Below are positions 1 through 8,874 of a stretch of 64,000 nt of DNA, one piece after another. This stretch comes from Sinomonas atrocyanea (GTDB lineage: Bacteria; Actinomycetota; Actinomycetes; Actinomycetales; Micrococcaceae). Both the position numbers and the translations under genes were made by a program. Under the pieces are notes generated by a model. That model searched no databases, was not told the origin of the DNA, and worked only from the letters and a program-made list of their open reading frames with translations. Numbering within the stretch: the first letter of the stretch is position 1; every line of letters begins with the position of its first letter. The DNA lies in NCBI RefSeq assembly GCF_001577305.1, contig NZ_CP014518.1, forward strand, positions 1,116,001-1,180,000, given 5' to 3'.

Positions 1-235
1 TCCACTTGGTCACGCAGTTGATCACGTACTGGCTGTCGCACAGGATCCGGAGGGGTTCCTGGCCGAGGGCGGCGGTGGACCGGAAGAGGTCGAGCACGGC
101 CATGAGCTCGCCCTGGTTGTTGGTCCCGTGCGGCCACCCGCCGGCATGCCACGTCTCCTCGTCGATGTACCAGGCCCAGCCGGCAGGTCCAGGGTTGCCG
201 AGGGCCGAGCCGTCCGCGGCGGCAGTGATCGTCAT
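1..235 (-). CDS. rnhA: RNase HI, N-terminal part (cut by window edge)
   Basis: Ribonuclease HI cleaves the RNA strand of RNA-DNA hybrids. Reading leftward from the ATG at 235, the translation starts MTITAAADGSALGNPGPAGW and runs about 78 residues to the window edge. Three of the four family carboxylates are visible: the Asp of DGSALGNPG, the Glu of NNQGEL and the Asp of CDSQYV. The fourth and the C-terminus lie outside the window. A purine-rich AGGATGG stretch precedes the start. Family assignment is secure; whether a C-terminal extension exists cannot be seen. Confidence 0.88.
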   Translation of the reverse strand, partial: MTITAAADGSALGNPGPAGWAWYIDEETWHAGGWPHGTNNQGELMAVLDLFRSTAALGQEPLRILCDSQYVINCVTKW

Positions 236-265
236 GGAACCATCCTGCCAGAGAGCGCGCCCCGG

Positions 266-314
266 GCCCGCGGCCCCGCCCTGCCCCAGCTGCGGGCAGG
301 GCGGGGCCGCGGGC
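266..314 (-). terminator. Strong hairpin terminator after the WXG100 gene
   Basis: A perfect 21-bp inverted repeat (266-286 with 294-314) encloses a 7-nt loop. It sits directly downstream, on the minus strand, of the WXG100 stop codon and upstream of the RNase HI start. No T-run is present, as is common for actinobacterial terminators. Confidence 0.8.
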
Positions 315-333
315 GGAAGCGATGCCGCGGCCC

Positions 334-624
334 TCAGCCGGCGAAGCGCTGGGCGTTGCTCGCCTCGATGTCGCCGTACGCGCTGCCTGCGCTGCGCAGG
401 GCGGCGCCGATCTGGCCGAGCGAGGCCTCGACCTGTGCCTGGGTCCGGGCCCAGTCGGCGACGAGGGCCTGGAAGCTGTTGGAGGCATGGCCCTCCCAGC
501 TGGCGCGCAGGTTCTCGAGGTTGTTCCGCATCGACTGCACCTCCGCCCGTACGCGCTCGGAGGTCGCGAGTACCGCCTGGGCACTCGAGCTGATGGCCTC
601 GGTGTCCACCTTCATGATTGCCAT
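334..624 (-). CDS. WXG100-family (ESAT-6-like) protein
   Basis: A 96-residue protein of the size of the WXG100 family, small helical-hairpin proteins exported by type VII (ESX) secretion. The hallmark W-x-G turn is visible as SWEGHAS near residues 63-69, between two predicted amphipathic helices rich in Ala, Gln and Glu. No signal peptide is present, as expected. A C-terminal YxxxD-like secretion signal can be proposed at YGDIE. An internal Met (MKVDTE) is a possible alternative start. It stands alone: no EccC ATPase, EccB/D/E or mycosin lies within the window, and the gene has its own strong terminator. Family is clear; substrate, partner and export route are not. Confidence 0.85.
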   Translation of the reverse strand: MAIMKVDTEAISSSAQAVLATSERVRAEVQSMRNNLENLRASWEGHASNSFQALVADWARTQAQVEASLGQIGAALRSAGSAYGDIEASNAQRFAG

Positions 625-798
625 GGTTGTCCGCCTTTTCGATGGGGCCGCGGCCGGTCCGCGCCGTCCCTTCCGACCCTAGGCAGCGCGGGTGGCCGCC
701 GCAGCGCCCGCCCGCGCTATGTGGACAACTCGGCACCGCCGGCACCTCAGCGGGCGGCACCGGCTGCGGCCGCAGCGCCGCCCCCCCCGAGTACCTCC

Positions 799-2346
799 TC
801 AGCGGGGGAGGTGGCCGCCGGCGCCGCCGCCCGCCGTCGTGGGCTCGGAGCCCGCCGCGCCGGCCCGGTCAGCACCGGACGGGGGCTCCGCGGGCCGTTC
901 CGGCAGGACGACGTACGGCAGCTCGATGACGAAGGTGGAGCCGCCGCCGGGGGTGTCGTGGTGCCGGACGGTGCCGTGGTGGGAGCCGACGATCGCGGCC
1001 ACGATCGCCAGGCCGAGGCCCGTGCCGCCGGTGTCCCTGGTCCGGGACGAGTCCGCGCGGTAGAAGCGCTCGAAGATCTTCGCCGCGTCCTTCTCCCCGA
1101 TCCCGGGCCCGTGGTCGCGCAGCTCGAGGACCGCCACGGCCTGCGGCCCGGCGCCGCGCGTCCCCACCGCCACCTCGAGCGGCGAGCCGGGCGGCGTGTA
1201 CTGCAGCGCATTGCCCACGATGTTCCCCACGACCTGGCGGATCCTCGCCTCGTCCCCGAGGGTGGGTGCGGGGGCCGGGGTGTCCCTGTCGAGCCCCACG
1301 AGGCGCACGGTGCGGTCGGGCGCCGTGGCCCGCATGTCCACCACCGCGTCGTGGCCGATCGGCAGGAGGTCCAGCGGCTTGAGCGTGAGGGGCCGCTGCT
1401 CGTCGAGGCGTGCGAGGGTCAGGAGGTCCTCGACCATGGCGCCCATGCGCTTGGCCTCGCTCTCGATCCGGCCCATCGCCGTCGCGACGTCCTCGGGCTT
1501 GGCCAGGGCGCCGTGGCGGTAGAGCTCTGAGAAGCCCCGGATCGTCACGAGCGGGGTCCGCAGCTCATGGGAGGCGTCGGAGATGAAGCGGCGCATCCGC
1601 GCCTCCGAGGCCATGCGCGCCTGGAAGGCGACCTCGATGTGGGCGAGCATCGCATTCAGGGAGGTGGACAGGCGCCCGAGCTCGGTGCCGGGCGCCTCCT
1701 CGTCGACGCGCTGGGAGAGGTCCCCCGCGGCGATCGCGGCCGCCGTCTTCTCCACGCGCCGCAGGGGCCGGAAGGCGCGGGTGACCGTCCAGGTGGCGAT
1801 CGCGAAGACGAGGGCGAGGGTCACGATCCCCACCCCGGCCGTGAGCCCGAGGGTGTGCTGGATCGCGTCCTCGACTTCGGTGAGCGGCAGGGCGATGACG
1901 ATCGTCGCCGGCGTGTTGGAGGCCACGATGCGCACGGGGATCGCGGTATAGCGCCAGTCGACGGAGCTGACGGTGCCGCGGACCTCGCGGATCTCGCCGT
2001 GCTGCTGCATGGCGCGCGCCTCGTCAGGGGTGATCGAGGGGATGTCCGGGCGCCCGATCGACTGGTCGGGCGAGTAGTAGAAGCTCGGCGTGCCGCCCTG
2101 CGGGTAGATCACCAGGACGTAGTCCTGCGGGATCATCGGGTTGGCCGTGGTCAGCAGGTCGATGTCCTGGTTGTTCCTAGCGAACTCGGAAGCGTTGTCG
2201 AGGCGGGCGTCGAGCTGCCCCACGAGGTAGGTGCGCAGCTGGGTCACGGTGGCTGCCGCCGTCAGGAAGATGGCGCCCGTGAGCAGCACCATCATGATCG
2301 CGACGAGCTGCGTGCGCAGCGACGCCCGCTTCCAGGCAGCCAGCAC
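799..2346 (-). CDS. HAMP-domain sensor histidine kinase
   Basis: Membrane sensor kinase of an OmpR-type two-component system, 515 aa. Order of parts: transmembrane helix about residues 14-35, an extracytoplasmic sensor segment about 36-160, a second transmembrane helix about 168-190, HAMP linker about 190-243, then the H-box ISDASHELRTP with phospho-accepting His260. The ATPase domain shows the N-box NIVGNALQYTPP, G1 DHGPGIG and G2 GGTGLGLAI. A Gly/Ala/Pro-rich tail ends the protein. The GTG start follows the response-regulator stop after 3 nt, so the two are co-transcribed and probably translationally coupled. The architecture recalls the actinobacterial PhoR/TrcS group; the stimulus is unknown. 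Confidence 0.93.
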   Translation of the reverse strand: MLAAWKRASLRTQLVAIMMVLLTGAIFLTAAATVTQLRTYLVGQLDARLDNASEFARNNQDIDLLTTANPMIPQDYVLVIYPQGGTPSFYYSPDQSIGRPDIPSITPDEARAMQQHGEIREVRGTVSSVDWRYTAIPVRIVASNTPATIVIALPLTEVEDAIQHTLGLTAGVGIVTLALVFAIATWTVTRAFRPLRRVEKTAAAIAAGDLSQRVDEEAPGTELGRLSTSLNAMLAHIEVAFQARMASEARMRRFISDASHELRTPLVTIRGFSELYRHGALAKPEDVATAMGRIESEAKRMGAMVEDLLTLARLDEQRPLTLKPLDLLPIGHDAVVDMRATAPDRTVRLVGLDRDTPAPAPTLGDEARIRQVVGNIVGNALQYTPPGSPLEVAVGTRGAGPQAVAVLELRDHGPGIGEKDAAKIFERFYRADSSRTRDTGGTGLGLAIVAAIVGSHHGTVRHHDTPGGGSTFVIELPYVVLPERPAEPPSGADRAGAAGSEPTTAGGGAGGHLPR

Positions 2347-2349
2347 GCG

Positions 2350-3054
2350 TCAGCGCTTCTCGGCCGTCCGCAGCACGTAGCCCACCCCGCGCTTGGTCTG
2401 GATCAGGCCGGGGCCGTTGACGTCGACCTTGCGGCGCAGATAGGAGATGTAGGACTCGACGATCGAGGCGTCCCCGTTGAAGTCGTACTCCCAGACGTGG
2501 TCGAGGATCTGGGACTTGGACAGCACCCGGTTGGGATTGAGCATCAGGTAGCGCAGGAGCTTGAACTCGGTGGGGGAGAGGTCGATGCTCACCCCGCCCC
2601 GGCGGACCTCGTGCGCGTCGTCGTCGAGCTCGAGGTCGTCCACCCGGATCACGGCGTCGTCGTCCAGCACGGGCTGGGTCCGGCGCAGGACGGCGCGGAT
2701 GCGGGCCACGACCTCGTCGAGGCTGAACGGCTTGGTCACGTAGTCGTCGCCGCCCACGGTGAGGCCCTGGACCTTGTCCTCGGTCTCGTCCTTGGCCGTG
2801 AGGAAGAGGACCGGCACGTGGCGGCCCGCGGCGCGGAGCTTGCGCGTGACCGTGAAGCCGTCCATGTCCGGCAGCATGACGTCGAGGACCACGAGGTCCG
2901 GGGACTGCGCCTCGGCTGCGGCGAGGGCCTCGCGCCCGTTGCCCGCAGCGACGACCTCGAATCCCGCGAACCGCAGGGAGGTCGAGAGGAGTTCCCGGAT
3001 GTTCGGCTCGTCGTCGACGACGAGGAGCTTGGCTTCGTGCTCGGTCTTCTTCAC
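2350..3054 (-). CDS. OmpR/PhoB-family response regulator
   Basis: Cytoplasmic DNA-binding response regulator, 234 aa, partner of the adjacent histidine kinase. The receiver domain (about 10-122) has the acidic pocket VVDDE, the phosphorylation site Asp58 in VVLDVML, and the Lys of VTKPF. A winged-helix effector domain (about 138-230) ends with SYISYLRRKVD and KRGVGYVLR, the recognition-helix and wing signature of OmpR proteins. The receiver resembles mycobacterial PhoP/TrcR. The gene is first in the two-gene operon; the start is a GTG preceded by a GGGGAGA stretch. Target genes cannot be told from the sequence. Confidence 0.93.
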   Translation of the reverse strand: MKKTEHEAKLLVVDDEPNIRELLSTSLRFAGFEVVAAGNGREALAAAEAQSPDLVVLDVMLPDMDGFTVTRKLRAAGRHVPVLFLTAKDETEDKVQGLTVGGDDYVTKPFSLDEVVARIRAVLRRTQPVLDDDAVIRVDDLELDDDAHEVRRGGVSIDLSPTEFKLLRYLMLNPNRVLSKSQILDHVWEYDFNGDASIVESYISYLRRKVDVNGPGLIQTKRGVGYVLRTAEKR

Positions 3055-3123
3055 CCGTCCATGGTCTCCCCGGTTTCTGAGAATCGTCTGGAGGTTGGCT
3101 GTGCGATGGTCGCGGGTCGCCTC

Positions 3124-4857
3124 TCAGCTGCCGGGGATCTCCCCGGCGTCGAGGATGCGGTACGCGTACCCCTGCTCGGCGAGGAACCGCTGGCGCTTCG
3201 CCGCGAAGTCCTGGTCCAGGGTGTCGCGGGCGACGAGGGCGTAGAACCGCGCCGCGCGCCCGTCCGCCTTGGGCCGCAGGAGCCGCCCGAGGCGCTGCGC
3301 CTCCTCCTGCCGGGACCCGAACGAGCCCGAGACCTGGATCGCGACCGACGCCTCCGGAAGGTCGATGGAGAAGTTCGCGACCTTGGAGACCACGAGGCGG
3401 CGCTCCTGGCCGGCGCGGAAGGCATCGAAGAGCCGCTGGCGCTCCTTGACGGGCGTGGACCCGGTGATGACGGGGGCGCCGATGCGCTCGCCGATCTCCG
3501 CGAGCTGGTCGAGGAACTGCCCGATCACGAGCAGCTGCTCGTCCGCGTGCCGGGCCACGAGCCGCTCGACCACGTCCGTCTTCGTCTCGCTCGCGGCGCA
3601 GAGGCGGTACTTGTCCGCCTCGTCGGCCATCGCGTAGGCCATCCGCTCCTCGCGCGGCAGGTCCACCCGGACCTCGACGCAGTCCGCGGGGGCGATGTAG
3701 CCCTGCGCCTCGATGTCCTTCCACGGCGCGTCGTAGCGCTTCGGCCCGATGAGCGAGAAGACCTCGCCCTCGCGGCCGTCCTCGCGCACGAGCGTGGCGG
3801 TGAGCCCGAGCCGGCGCCGCGCCTGCAGGTCCGCGGTCATGCGGAAGATCGGCGCGGGCAGGAGGTGCACCTCGTCGTAGACGATCAGGCCCCAGTCGTT
3901 CGCGTCGAGCAGTTCGAGGTGCGGGTACAGGCCGCCGCGCTTGGAGGTGAGGACCTGGTAGGTCGCGATCGTGACCGGCCGGACCTCCTTGACGGCCCCG
4001 GAGTACTCGCCGATCTCCTCCTCGGTCAGCGTGGTGCGCTTGAGCAGCTCGTCGCGCCACTGCCGGGCCGAGACGGTGTTGGTCACGAGGATGAGCGTGG
4101 TCGTGGAGGACTGCGCCATCGCCGCCGCGCCCACGAGGGTCTTCCCTGCCCCGCACGGGAGCACCACCACGCCGCTGCCGCCCGCCCAGAAGTTCTCCGC
4201 CGCCACCCGCTGGTAGGGCCGCAGGGACCAGCCGCCGCCCCGGGCCGTCGGCGAGGCGGACGACGCCGGCGCGTCGCCGCCGTCGTGCGTCCCGCCCTCC
4301 GCGGGGGTGCTCGGTGCGGCCACCGTCTCCGTCAGGGCGATCGGGTGCGGCGTCCCGTCCACGTACCCCGCGCGGTCCTCGGCGGGCCAGCCGATCTTGA
4401 GCAGGGCCTGCTTGAGCGCGCCGCGCTGGGAGGAGTGGACCACGGTGGTCTGCGGATCGATGCGCGGGCCGAGCATGGGGGCGATCTTCTTGGCCCGGTG
4501 GACCTCCTCGAGCACGGGGAAGTCCTCGGAGCGGAGCACGAGGCCGTGGACCGGGTCCTTCTCGAGCCGCAGCCGCCCGTAGCGGGACATCGTCTCCTCG
4601 ATGTCGATCAGGAGCGCGTGCGGGACGGGGAAGCGCGAGTACGTCAGGAGCGTGTTGAGGACCTGCTCGGCATCCAGCCCGGCGGCCCGGGCGTTCCACA
4701 GCCCGAGCGGCGTGATCCGGTACGTGTGCACGTGCTCGGGCGCGCGCTCGAGCTCGGCGAACGCGGCGATCGCGTGGCGGGCCTCGGTGGACTGGGAGTG
4801 GTCCACCTCGAGCAGGATGGTCTTGTCGCTCTGGACGATGAGCGGTCCGTCGGTCAC
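3124..4857 (-). CDS. XPB/Ssl2-like superfamily 2 DNA helicase
   Basis: 577-aa DNA repair helicase of the bacterial XPB group (3'-5' SF2 helicase). An N-terminal domain of about 180 residues carries the XPB damage-recognition-like fold region (LLIDIEETMSRYGRL), followed by a low-complexity linker (about 183-206). Next come the helicase motifs: Walker A PCGAGKT (234-240), DEVH box (328-331), LTATLVREDGR (motif III region) and QRLGRLLRPK (motif VI). Start is a GTG with a perfect GGAAGGAGG ribosome site 5-6 nt upstream. It lies 53 nt after the helicase-associated gene on the same strand, so a repair operon is likely. The linker contains one copy of a dispersed 13-mer (4278-4290). Confidence 0.93.
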   Translation of the reverse strand: MTDGPLIVQSDKTILLEVDHSQSTEARHAIAAFAELERAPEHVHTYRITPLGLWNARAAGLDAEQVLNTLLTYSRFPVPHALLIDIEETMSRYGRLRLEKDPVHGLVLRSEDFPVLEEVHRAKKIAPMLGPRIDPQTTVVHSSQRGALKQALLKIGWPAEDRAGYVDGTPHPIALTETVAAPSTPAEGGTHDGGDAPASSASPTARGGGWSLRPYQRVAAENFWAGGSGVVVLPCGAGKTLVGAAAMAQSSTTTLILVTNTVSARQWRDELLKRTTLTEEEIGEYSGAVKEVRPVTIATYQVLTSKRGGLYPHLELLDANDWGLIVYDEVHLLPAPIFRMTADLQARRRLGLTATLVREDGREGEVFSLIGPKRYDAPWKDIEAQGYIAPADCVEVRVDLPREERMAYAMADEADKYRLCAASETKTDVVERLVARHADEQLLVIGQFLDQLAEIGERIGAPVITGSTPVKERQRLFDAFRAGQERRLVVSKVANFSIDLPEASVAIQVSGSFGSRQEEAQRLGRLLRPKADGRAARFYALVARDTLDQDFAAKRQRFLAEQGYAYRILDAGEIPGS

Positions 4858-4910
4858 GGGGCGCCTCCTTCCCGAACCGGCCGCCGCGGGCCGCCCGGGG
4901 GACGGCCCGC

Positions 4911-7307
4911 TCAGGCCAGCTCGACGTCGATGATCCGGTGGACGGAGAGGACGCGCTCCGTCTCGCGCTCCGGGTCGAAGACGCGCACCCGGCCGGCCGA
5001 GATGGAGACCGGACGGAGCTCCTCGATGCTCGAGTTGCCCAGCGCGTCGACGATGCTCAAGCGTACCGCCCGCTTGAGGCGGATCGCCTTCTGCAGGGTC
5101 TCGATGCCCATGGCCGGGGCAGCCTCGTCGCCGGCCGGGCCTACGGGGGACTGCGTCCGCAGGATCGCCAGCTGCGCCTCCACCGCCTCCTGGTCCGGGA
5201 CGGGCGTCCGGGGCGCGGGCACCGGGAGGACGCCCGCGCCGGCGGCGCGCCGCAGCCGGACCACGGGGTCGAGGGAGGCGTCCACGGCGGGGGAGAGGCC
5301 CAGCTCGCGCAGCACGCCCGCGACCTCCTGCGGGCTGGCGTTGCTGACGAGGACCGTCGGCGCGATCTGGGTGAGCCCGAGCTGCCGCGCCGCGGGGTCG
5401 GCGAGGACCCCGGCGAGGGCCGCCTCGTCGTCGCTCGCGATGAAGCTTCCCGCCCGGCCCACGCGGATGCGGCCGTGCCGCGCGGCGGTGTCGTCGATCA
5501 GATAGGCCAGGGGCTGCGGGACCGCGGTCGAGGCGTGCTCCGTGAGGAACGCGTGGATCGAGGCCGCGTCCTCGCCGGCGTCCAGAGCCCGGCGGAGGCT
5601 GCCGGCCGAGAAGCGGTAGATGGTCGCGGGGCCGCGGCCCTCGGGATCGGCGAGGAGCGCGAGCCGGCGGGCCAGGACCGGGTCGAGGTACCCGGGCGCG
5701 ACGGCGGTGAGGTCGGCCTGGAGCAGCACCTTCTCGACCCCGGCGGGCAGGAGCTCCGCGAGGCTCGCGCGGGCGGCGTCGAAGTCGTCGCGCAGCACGG
5801 CCTCGCCCACGCCGGTGAGGGCGCCGGACCCGGTGACGCCGAGCAGGGCTGCTTCCGCGAGGACCGCGTCGAGCAGGCCCCGCAGCCGGCGCGCGAGCCG
5901 CGGCTGGAGCCAGTCGATCCTGGTGCGGATCGACTCGGCGTCCACGACGGGCACGCGACCGTTGGACTGGGCGCTCTCGTGGGAGAGGGCCGCCGCCACC
6001 TCGAGGATCCGGCGCCGGACGCTGGGCGCGTCGGAGCGCTGGCCTTCCCCGGACAGCGGCGCAAGCTGGTCGCTGCCCTCGCCGGACATCGCCAGCGAGG
6101 CGACCCGGGGGGTGTCCAGCCATACTGTCGCGAGCACGAGCCACTGCTCGGGCCGCGACAGCGCGAGCCATGCCTCGGCCCCGGTGGCGCGCCACGTCGA
6201 GGTGTCCGGGTCCAGGCTCAGGACCCTGGACGCGGCCGCGAGCTCGAGCGCGAACACCGCGGCGTCGGCGTCGGTCCGCAGCGTCGCGGTGAGGCGGCGC
6301 ATCTCGCGCGTGCCCACGCCGCCGGAGCGCAGCGTCTCGATGGGCCGCTCGGCGGCCTCGACGGCGAGGGCGCTCACCGTGCGCAGGACGTCCCCGATGG
6401 CCCCGAGCGCGGCGTTGCGGCGCAGGGCGGCCGTGGTGGTCGCGAGCGCGGCCGGCGGCGGGGACATCGCGAGGTCGGGGACGATCCGCCCGCCGCGGAG
6501 CGCGAGCCCGGCGGCGCGCGGGAGCTCCACATGCTCGTCGTCCAGGGCCACGAGGAGCCCGTGGGTCAGGAGCCAGTCGACCGGGTTGTCCGTCTTCTTC
6601 CCGGGCCGCACCCGGGCAGCGGCGTGGGGGACGGCGCCGACCGGCCAATGGGCAAACTTGGCCAGGACTTCGGCGGTGCGCGGCGGGGCGCCGTCGAGCG
6701 ACTCGGGCAGCGCCGCCCACCGCTCGAGCGCGTAGGCCGCCGCGATGTGGTGCTCGACGGGCTGCTGCTGGCCCTCCGGCTGCAGGGCCGCGTTGGCGTT
6801 GACGATGCGGGCGGCCTGCTCGGCGAAGACTGCGGACGTCGTGGCGAGGTCCGTGTACGGCCGCCCGAGCCCCGCGGGGTAGCTGCCGAGGACCTCGCGG
6901 ACGCGGGCCACGGGCTGGTAGTAGCGGCGACGGCTGCCGGAGGCCGAGTGGATCGTGTCCGGCGGATCGGCCCGGTACAGGAGGGCGAGCTGGGAGAGGG
7001 TGGCGAGGATGGTCTCCAGCGTTCCGAGCGTCGCATTGCCGACGGCGTGGCGCAGCTCGACGGCGCTGCCGCTGCGGCCCTCGTCCTCGTTCGTGGTGAG
7101 CACGAGGGCCTCGAGGACCTCGAGCTCCGGCTTGGTGAGCCCCTCCAGGGCCCGCTGCAGGCTGACGCGGGCACACGCGCGCGCCGCCAGTGCTGCGAAG
7201 TCGGGGACGCCGGGCATGATCAGGTCCGGGCGCGCCAGGAACAGGCGGCGGAGGGAATCGTTGCCGCGGGCCGACAGTTCCTCGGCGAGTGCACGGATCG
7301 ATGACAT
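4911..7307 (-). CDS. Helicase-associated protein (partner of XPB-like helicase)
   Basis: 798-aa protein of a family regularly found beside bacterial XPB helicases. It has no nucleotide-binding motif of its own. The C-terminus (KAIRLKRAVRLSIVDALGNSSIEELRPVSISAGRVRVFDPERETERVLSVHRIIDVELA region) resembles a WYL-like beta-barrel, and the middle holds repeated Ala/Leu-rich helices that look like winged-helix modules. I chose the ATG at 7307 because GGAGG precedes it and the upstream gene ends 2 nt earlier. A likely role is regulation or DNA loading of the helicase; this rests on neighbourhood only. Confidence 0.75.
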   Translation of the reverse strand: MSSIRALAEELSARGNDSLRRLFLARPDLIMPGVPDFAALAARACARVSLQRALEGLTKPELEVLEALVLTTNEDEGRSGSAVELRHAVGNATLGTLETILATLSQLALLYRADPPDTIHSASGSRRRYYQPVARVREVLGSYPAGLGRPYTDLATTSAVFAEQAARIVNANAALQPEGQQQPVEHHIAAAYALERWAALPESLDGAPPRTAEVLAKFAHWPVGAVPHAAARVRPGKKTDNPVDWLLTHGLLVALDDEHVELPRAAGLALRGGRIVPDLAMSPPPAALATTTAALRRNAALGAIGDVLRTVSALAVEAAERPIETLRSGGVGTREMRRLTATLRTDADAAVFALELAAASRVLSLDPDTSTWRATGAEAWLALSRPEQWLVLATVWLDTPRVASLAMSGEGSDQLAPLSGEGQRSDAPSVRRRILEVAAALSHESAQSNGRVPVVDAESIRTRIDWLQPRLARRLRGLLDAVLAEAALLGVTGSGALTGVGEAVLRDDFDAARASLAELLPAGVEKVLLQADLTAVAPGYLDPVLARRLALLADPEGRGPATIYRFSAGSLRRALDAGEDAASIHAFLTEHASTAVPQPLAYLIDDTAARHGRIRVGRAGSFIASDDEAALAGVLADPAARQLGLTQIAPTVLVSNASPQEVAGVLRELGLSPAVDASLDPVVRLRRAAGAGVLPVPAPRTPVPDQEAVEAQLAILRTQSPVGPAGDEAAPAMGIETLQKAIRLKRAVRLSIVDALGNSSIEELRPVSISAGRVRVFDPERETERVLSVHRIIDVELA

Positions 7308-7308
7308 G

Positions 7309-7590
7309 CTAGCGGCGCCTCCGTTCGATGACGGCCCCCACAATCGCTGCCCCCATGAGGATGAATGCCACGGGAAGCCCGTAGAGGGCCAGGGCGCCGA
7401 CCCACGCCGGCTCGGACGCGCCAGCTGCGGCGGTGCCCAGCGTCACGGCCCAGGCCGCCACCGAGACCACCGCCACGATGACGCCGGCCGCCGTGACGGC
7501 CTTGCGCCAGCCGGGTGTGCCGGAGCCCTTCGCGGGCTCGTGGCGCGCCGGAGGGCCGAGGGGGTCCTGATGAGGCACGGATGGCACCAT
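7309..7590 (-). CDS. Small two-helix membrane protein, function unknown
   Basis: 93-aa protein with a short hydrophilic N-terminus rich in Pro and Gly and two predicted transmembrane helices (about 32-53 and 64-85), ending in a positively charged ERRRR tail, which suggests a cytoplasmic C-terminus. Its TAG stop lies one base upstream of the helicase-associated ATG, so the three minus-strand genes probably form one operon with translational coupling. No family assignment is possible from the sequence. It could be an annotation companion without a role in repair. Confidence 0.7.
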   Translation of the reverse strand: MVPSVPHQDPLGPPARHEPAKGSGTPGWRKAVTAAGVIVAVVSVAAWAVTLGTAAAGASEPAWVGALALYGLPVAFILMGAAIVGAVIERRRR

Positions 7591-7781
7591 GGCTCCAACC
7601 TAACAGCGCCCGGGCCCGGGCGGGGGCAGCGCCCCGACTTTCCGCGCGCGAGCCGGTAGCCTAGAGGCAGTACAGCATCCCGCCGGTGAAGAGATCACCT
7701 CCCGCGGCCAGCGTCCGCGCTTGCGCCACGGCAGCGGCGCGGGCGTTTCCCTTCGAGTCCTCACAGATGGGGGTTGTGGCA

Positions 7782-8156
7782 GTGCCAACTGGCAAGGTCA
7801 AGTTCTTCGACAAGGCGAAGGGCTTCGGGTTCATCGCGGGCGACGATGGGCAGGAGGTCTTCCTGCCCGGTTCGGCCGTGCCCGCCGACGCAGAGGTCAG
7901 GACGGGCACCCGGCTCGAGTACGGTGTCGCGGACGGCCGGCGCGGTCCCCAGGCGCTCTCCGTGCGCGTCCTCGAGAAGCTCCCGTCGGTCGCCCGCGCC
8001 AAGCGCATGCCTGCCCGCGAGCTCGCGCCCATCGTGCAGGACCTCGTGAGCGTCCTCGACAACCTCTCCGGGCAGCTGGCCAAGGGCACGTACCCGGAGA
8101 AGGGCCACACCATCGCCGCCGCCCTGCGGCGCGTCGCCGACCAGCTCGACGCCTAG
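7782..8156 (+). CDS. Cold-shock-domain protein with C-terminal extension
   Basis: The first 65 residues form a cold-shock domain that binds single-stranded RNA/DNA: GKVKFFDKAKGFGFI holds RNP1 (KGFGFI) and EVFLPGSAV replaces the usual RNP2 VFVH. A helical extension of about 55 residues follows, so this is longer (about 124 aa) than a classical 67-aa Csp and matches a micrococcal variant. Start choice is open: the GTG at 7782 has a GGGGG ribosome site 8 nt upstream; in-frame GTG at 7776 and ATG at 7767 are alternatives. It runs into the DUF3027 gene with a 2-nt gap, suggesting one transcript. Confidence 0.85.
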   Translation: MPTGKVKFFDKAKGFGFIAGDDGQEVFLPGSAVPADAEVRTGTRLEYGVADGRRGPQALSVRVLEKLPSVARAKRMPARELAPIVQDLVSVLDNLSGQLAKGTYPEKGHTIAAALRRVADQLDA

Positions 8157-8158
8157 CC

Positions 8159-8743
8159 ATGGCCGAGGAAACCTCCCGTTCCCAGCCCGCCGGACCGGCC
8201 GGCGCCGTGAAGCGCAAGGCGGGCGTGCCGGTGTGGCGCGTCGGCAAGCCGGACGCGTTCCTGGCCGGCGCGGTGGACACCGCCCGGTCGGCGCTCGCCG
8301 ACATCGCGCGCCCCGCGGACATCGGCGAGCACCTCGCGGCCAAGAGCGAGGGCGAGCGCGTGGTCACGCACCTCTTCGAGTCCCGCCTCCCCGGGTACCG
8401 CGGCTGGCAGTGGTTCGTCACCGTGGCCCGGGTGGCCCGCTCCAAGAGGGCCACGGTGAACGAGATCGGCCTTGTGCCCTCCGAGGACGCCGTCCTCGCC
8501 CCCGAGTGGGTGCCCTGGTCGGAGCGCGTCCGCCCCGAGGAGCGCGCCGCGGCCCACGCCGACGCGGGCGAGGAAGCGCAGGATGCCGGGACGCACGACG
8601 GCGAGGGCTCGCCGTCCGAGGCTGGCTCGCCGGCGACGGAGGAGACTGCTGCGACGGCGGCGACCGGCACGGCGGCGGAGGTCGCTGCGGAGGCGGACGC
8701 TGCCTCCGCCCCAGAGGCCGCTCCGGAGGCCGACGAGGACTGA
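8159..8743 (+). CDS. DUF3027-family protein
   Basis: 194-aa soluble protein. The N-terminal two thirds (about 25-135) match the actinobacterial DUF3027 family (AKSEGERVVTHLFESRLPGYRGWQW as a recognisable stretch, with the conserved GYRGW core). The last 55 residues are Ala/Glu/Thr low complexity with no conservation expected. The gene is coupled to the cold-shock gene upstream and ends before a strong bidirectional terminator. The tail contains an exact copy of the dispersed 13-mer (8591-8603), read here as T-H-D-G. Function is unknown. Confidence 0.8.
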   Translation: MAEETSRSQPAGPAGAVKRKAGVPVWRVGKPDAFLAGAVDTARSALADIARPADIGEHLAAKSEGERVVTHLFESRLPGYRGWQWFVTVARVARSKRATVNEIGLVPSEDAVLAPEWVPWSERVRPEERAAAHADAGEEAQDAGTHDGEGSPSEAGSPATEETAATAATGTAAEVAAEADAASAPEAAPEADED

Positions 8744-8780
8744 CCCCGGCGCGACCGTCCGCGACTCGCCCACGACCCCG

Positions 8781-8812
8781 GCGGGCCCCCACCGCTCAAG
8801 GTGGGGGCCCGC
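8781..8812. terminator. Bidirectional hairpin terminator
   Basis: Perfect 13-bp stem (8781-8793 with 8800-8812) and 6-nt loop between the convergent DUF3027 and serC genes. The 3' arm overlaps a dispersed 13-mer (8810-8822). Confidence 0.85.
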
Positions 8813-8874
8813 CGTCGTGCGTCTTCTCCGCCAGTCTTCGCTGTGCGGCGCCGCGCTCTCTGCGGCGGTGGGCC

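Noticed and set aside
1567..5505. 1312-codon open frame on the plus strand opposite the two-component and helicase genes
   Set aside because: Same high-GC artefact; the minus-strand genes have intact motifs, ribosome sites and operon spacing.
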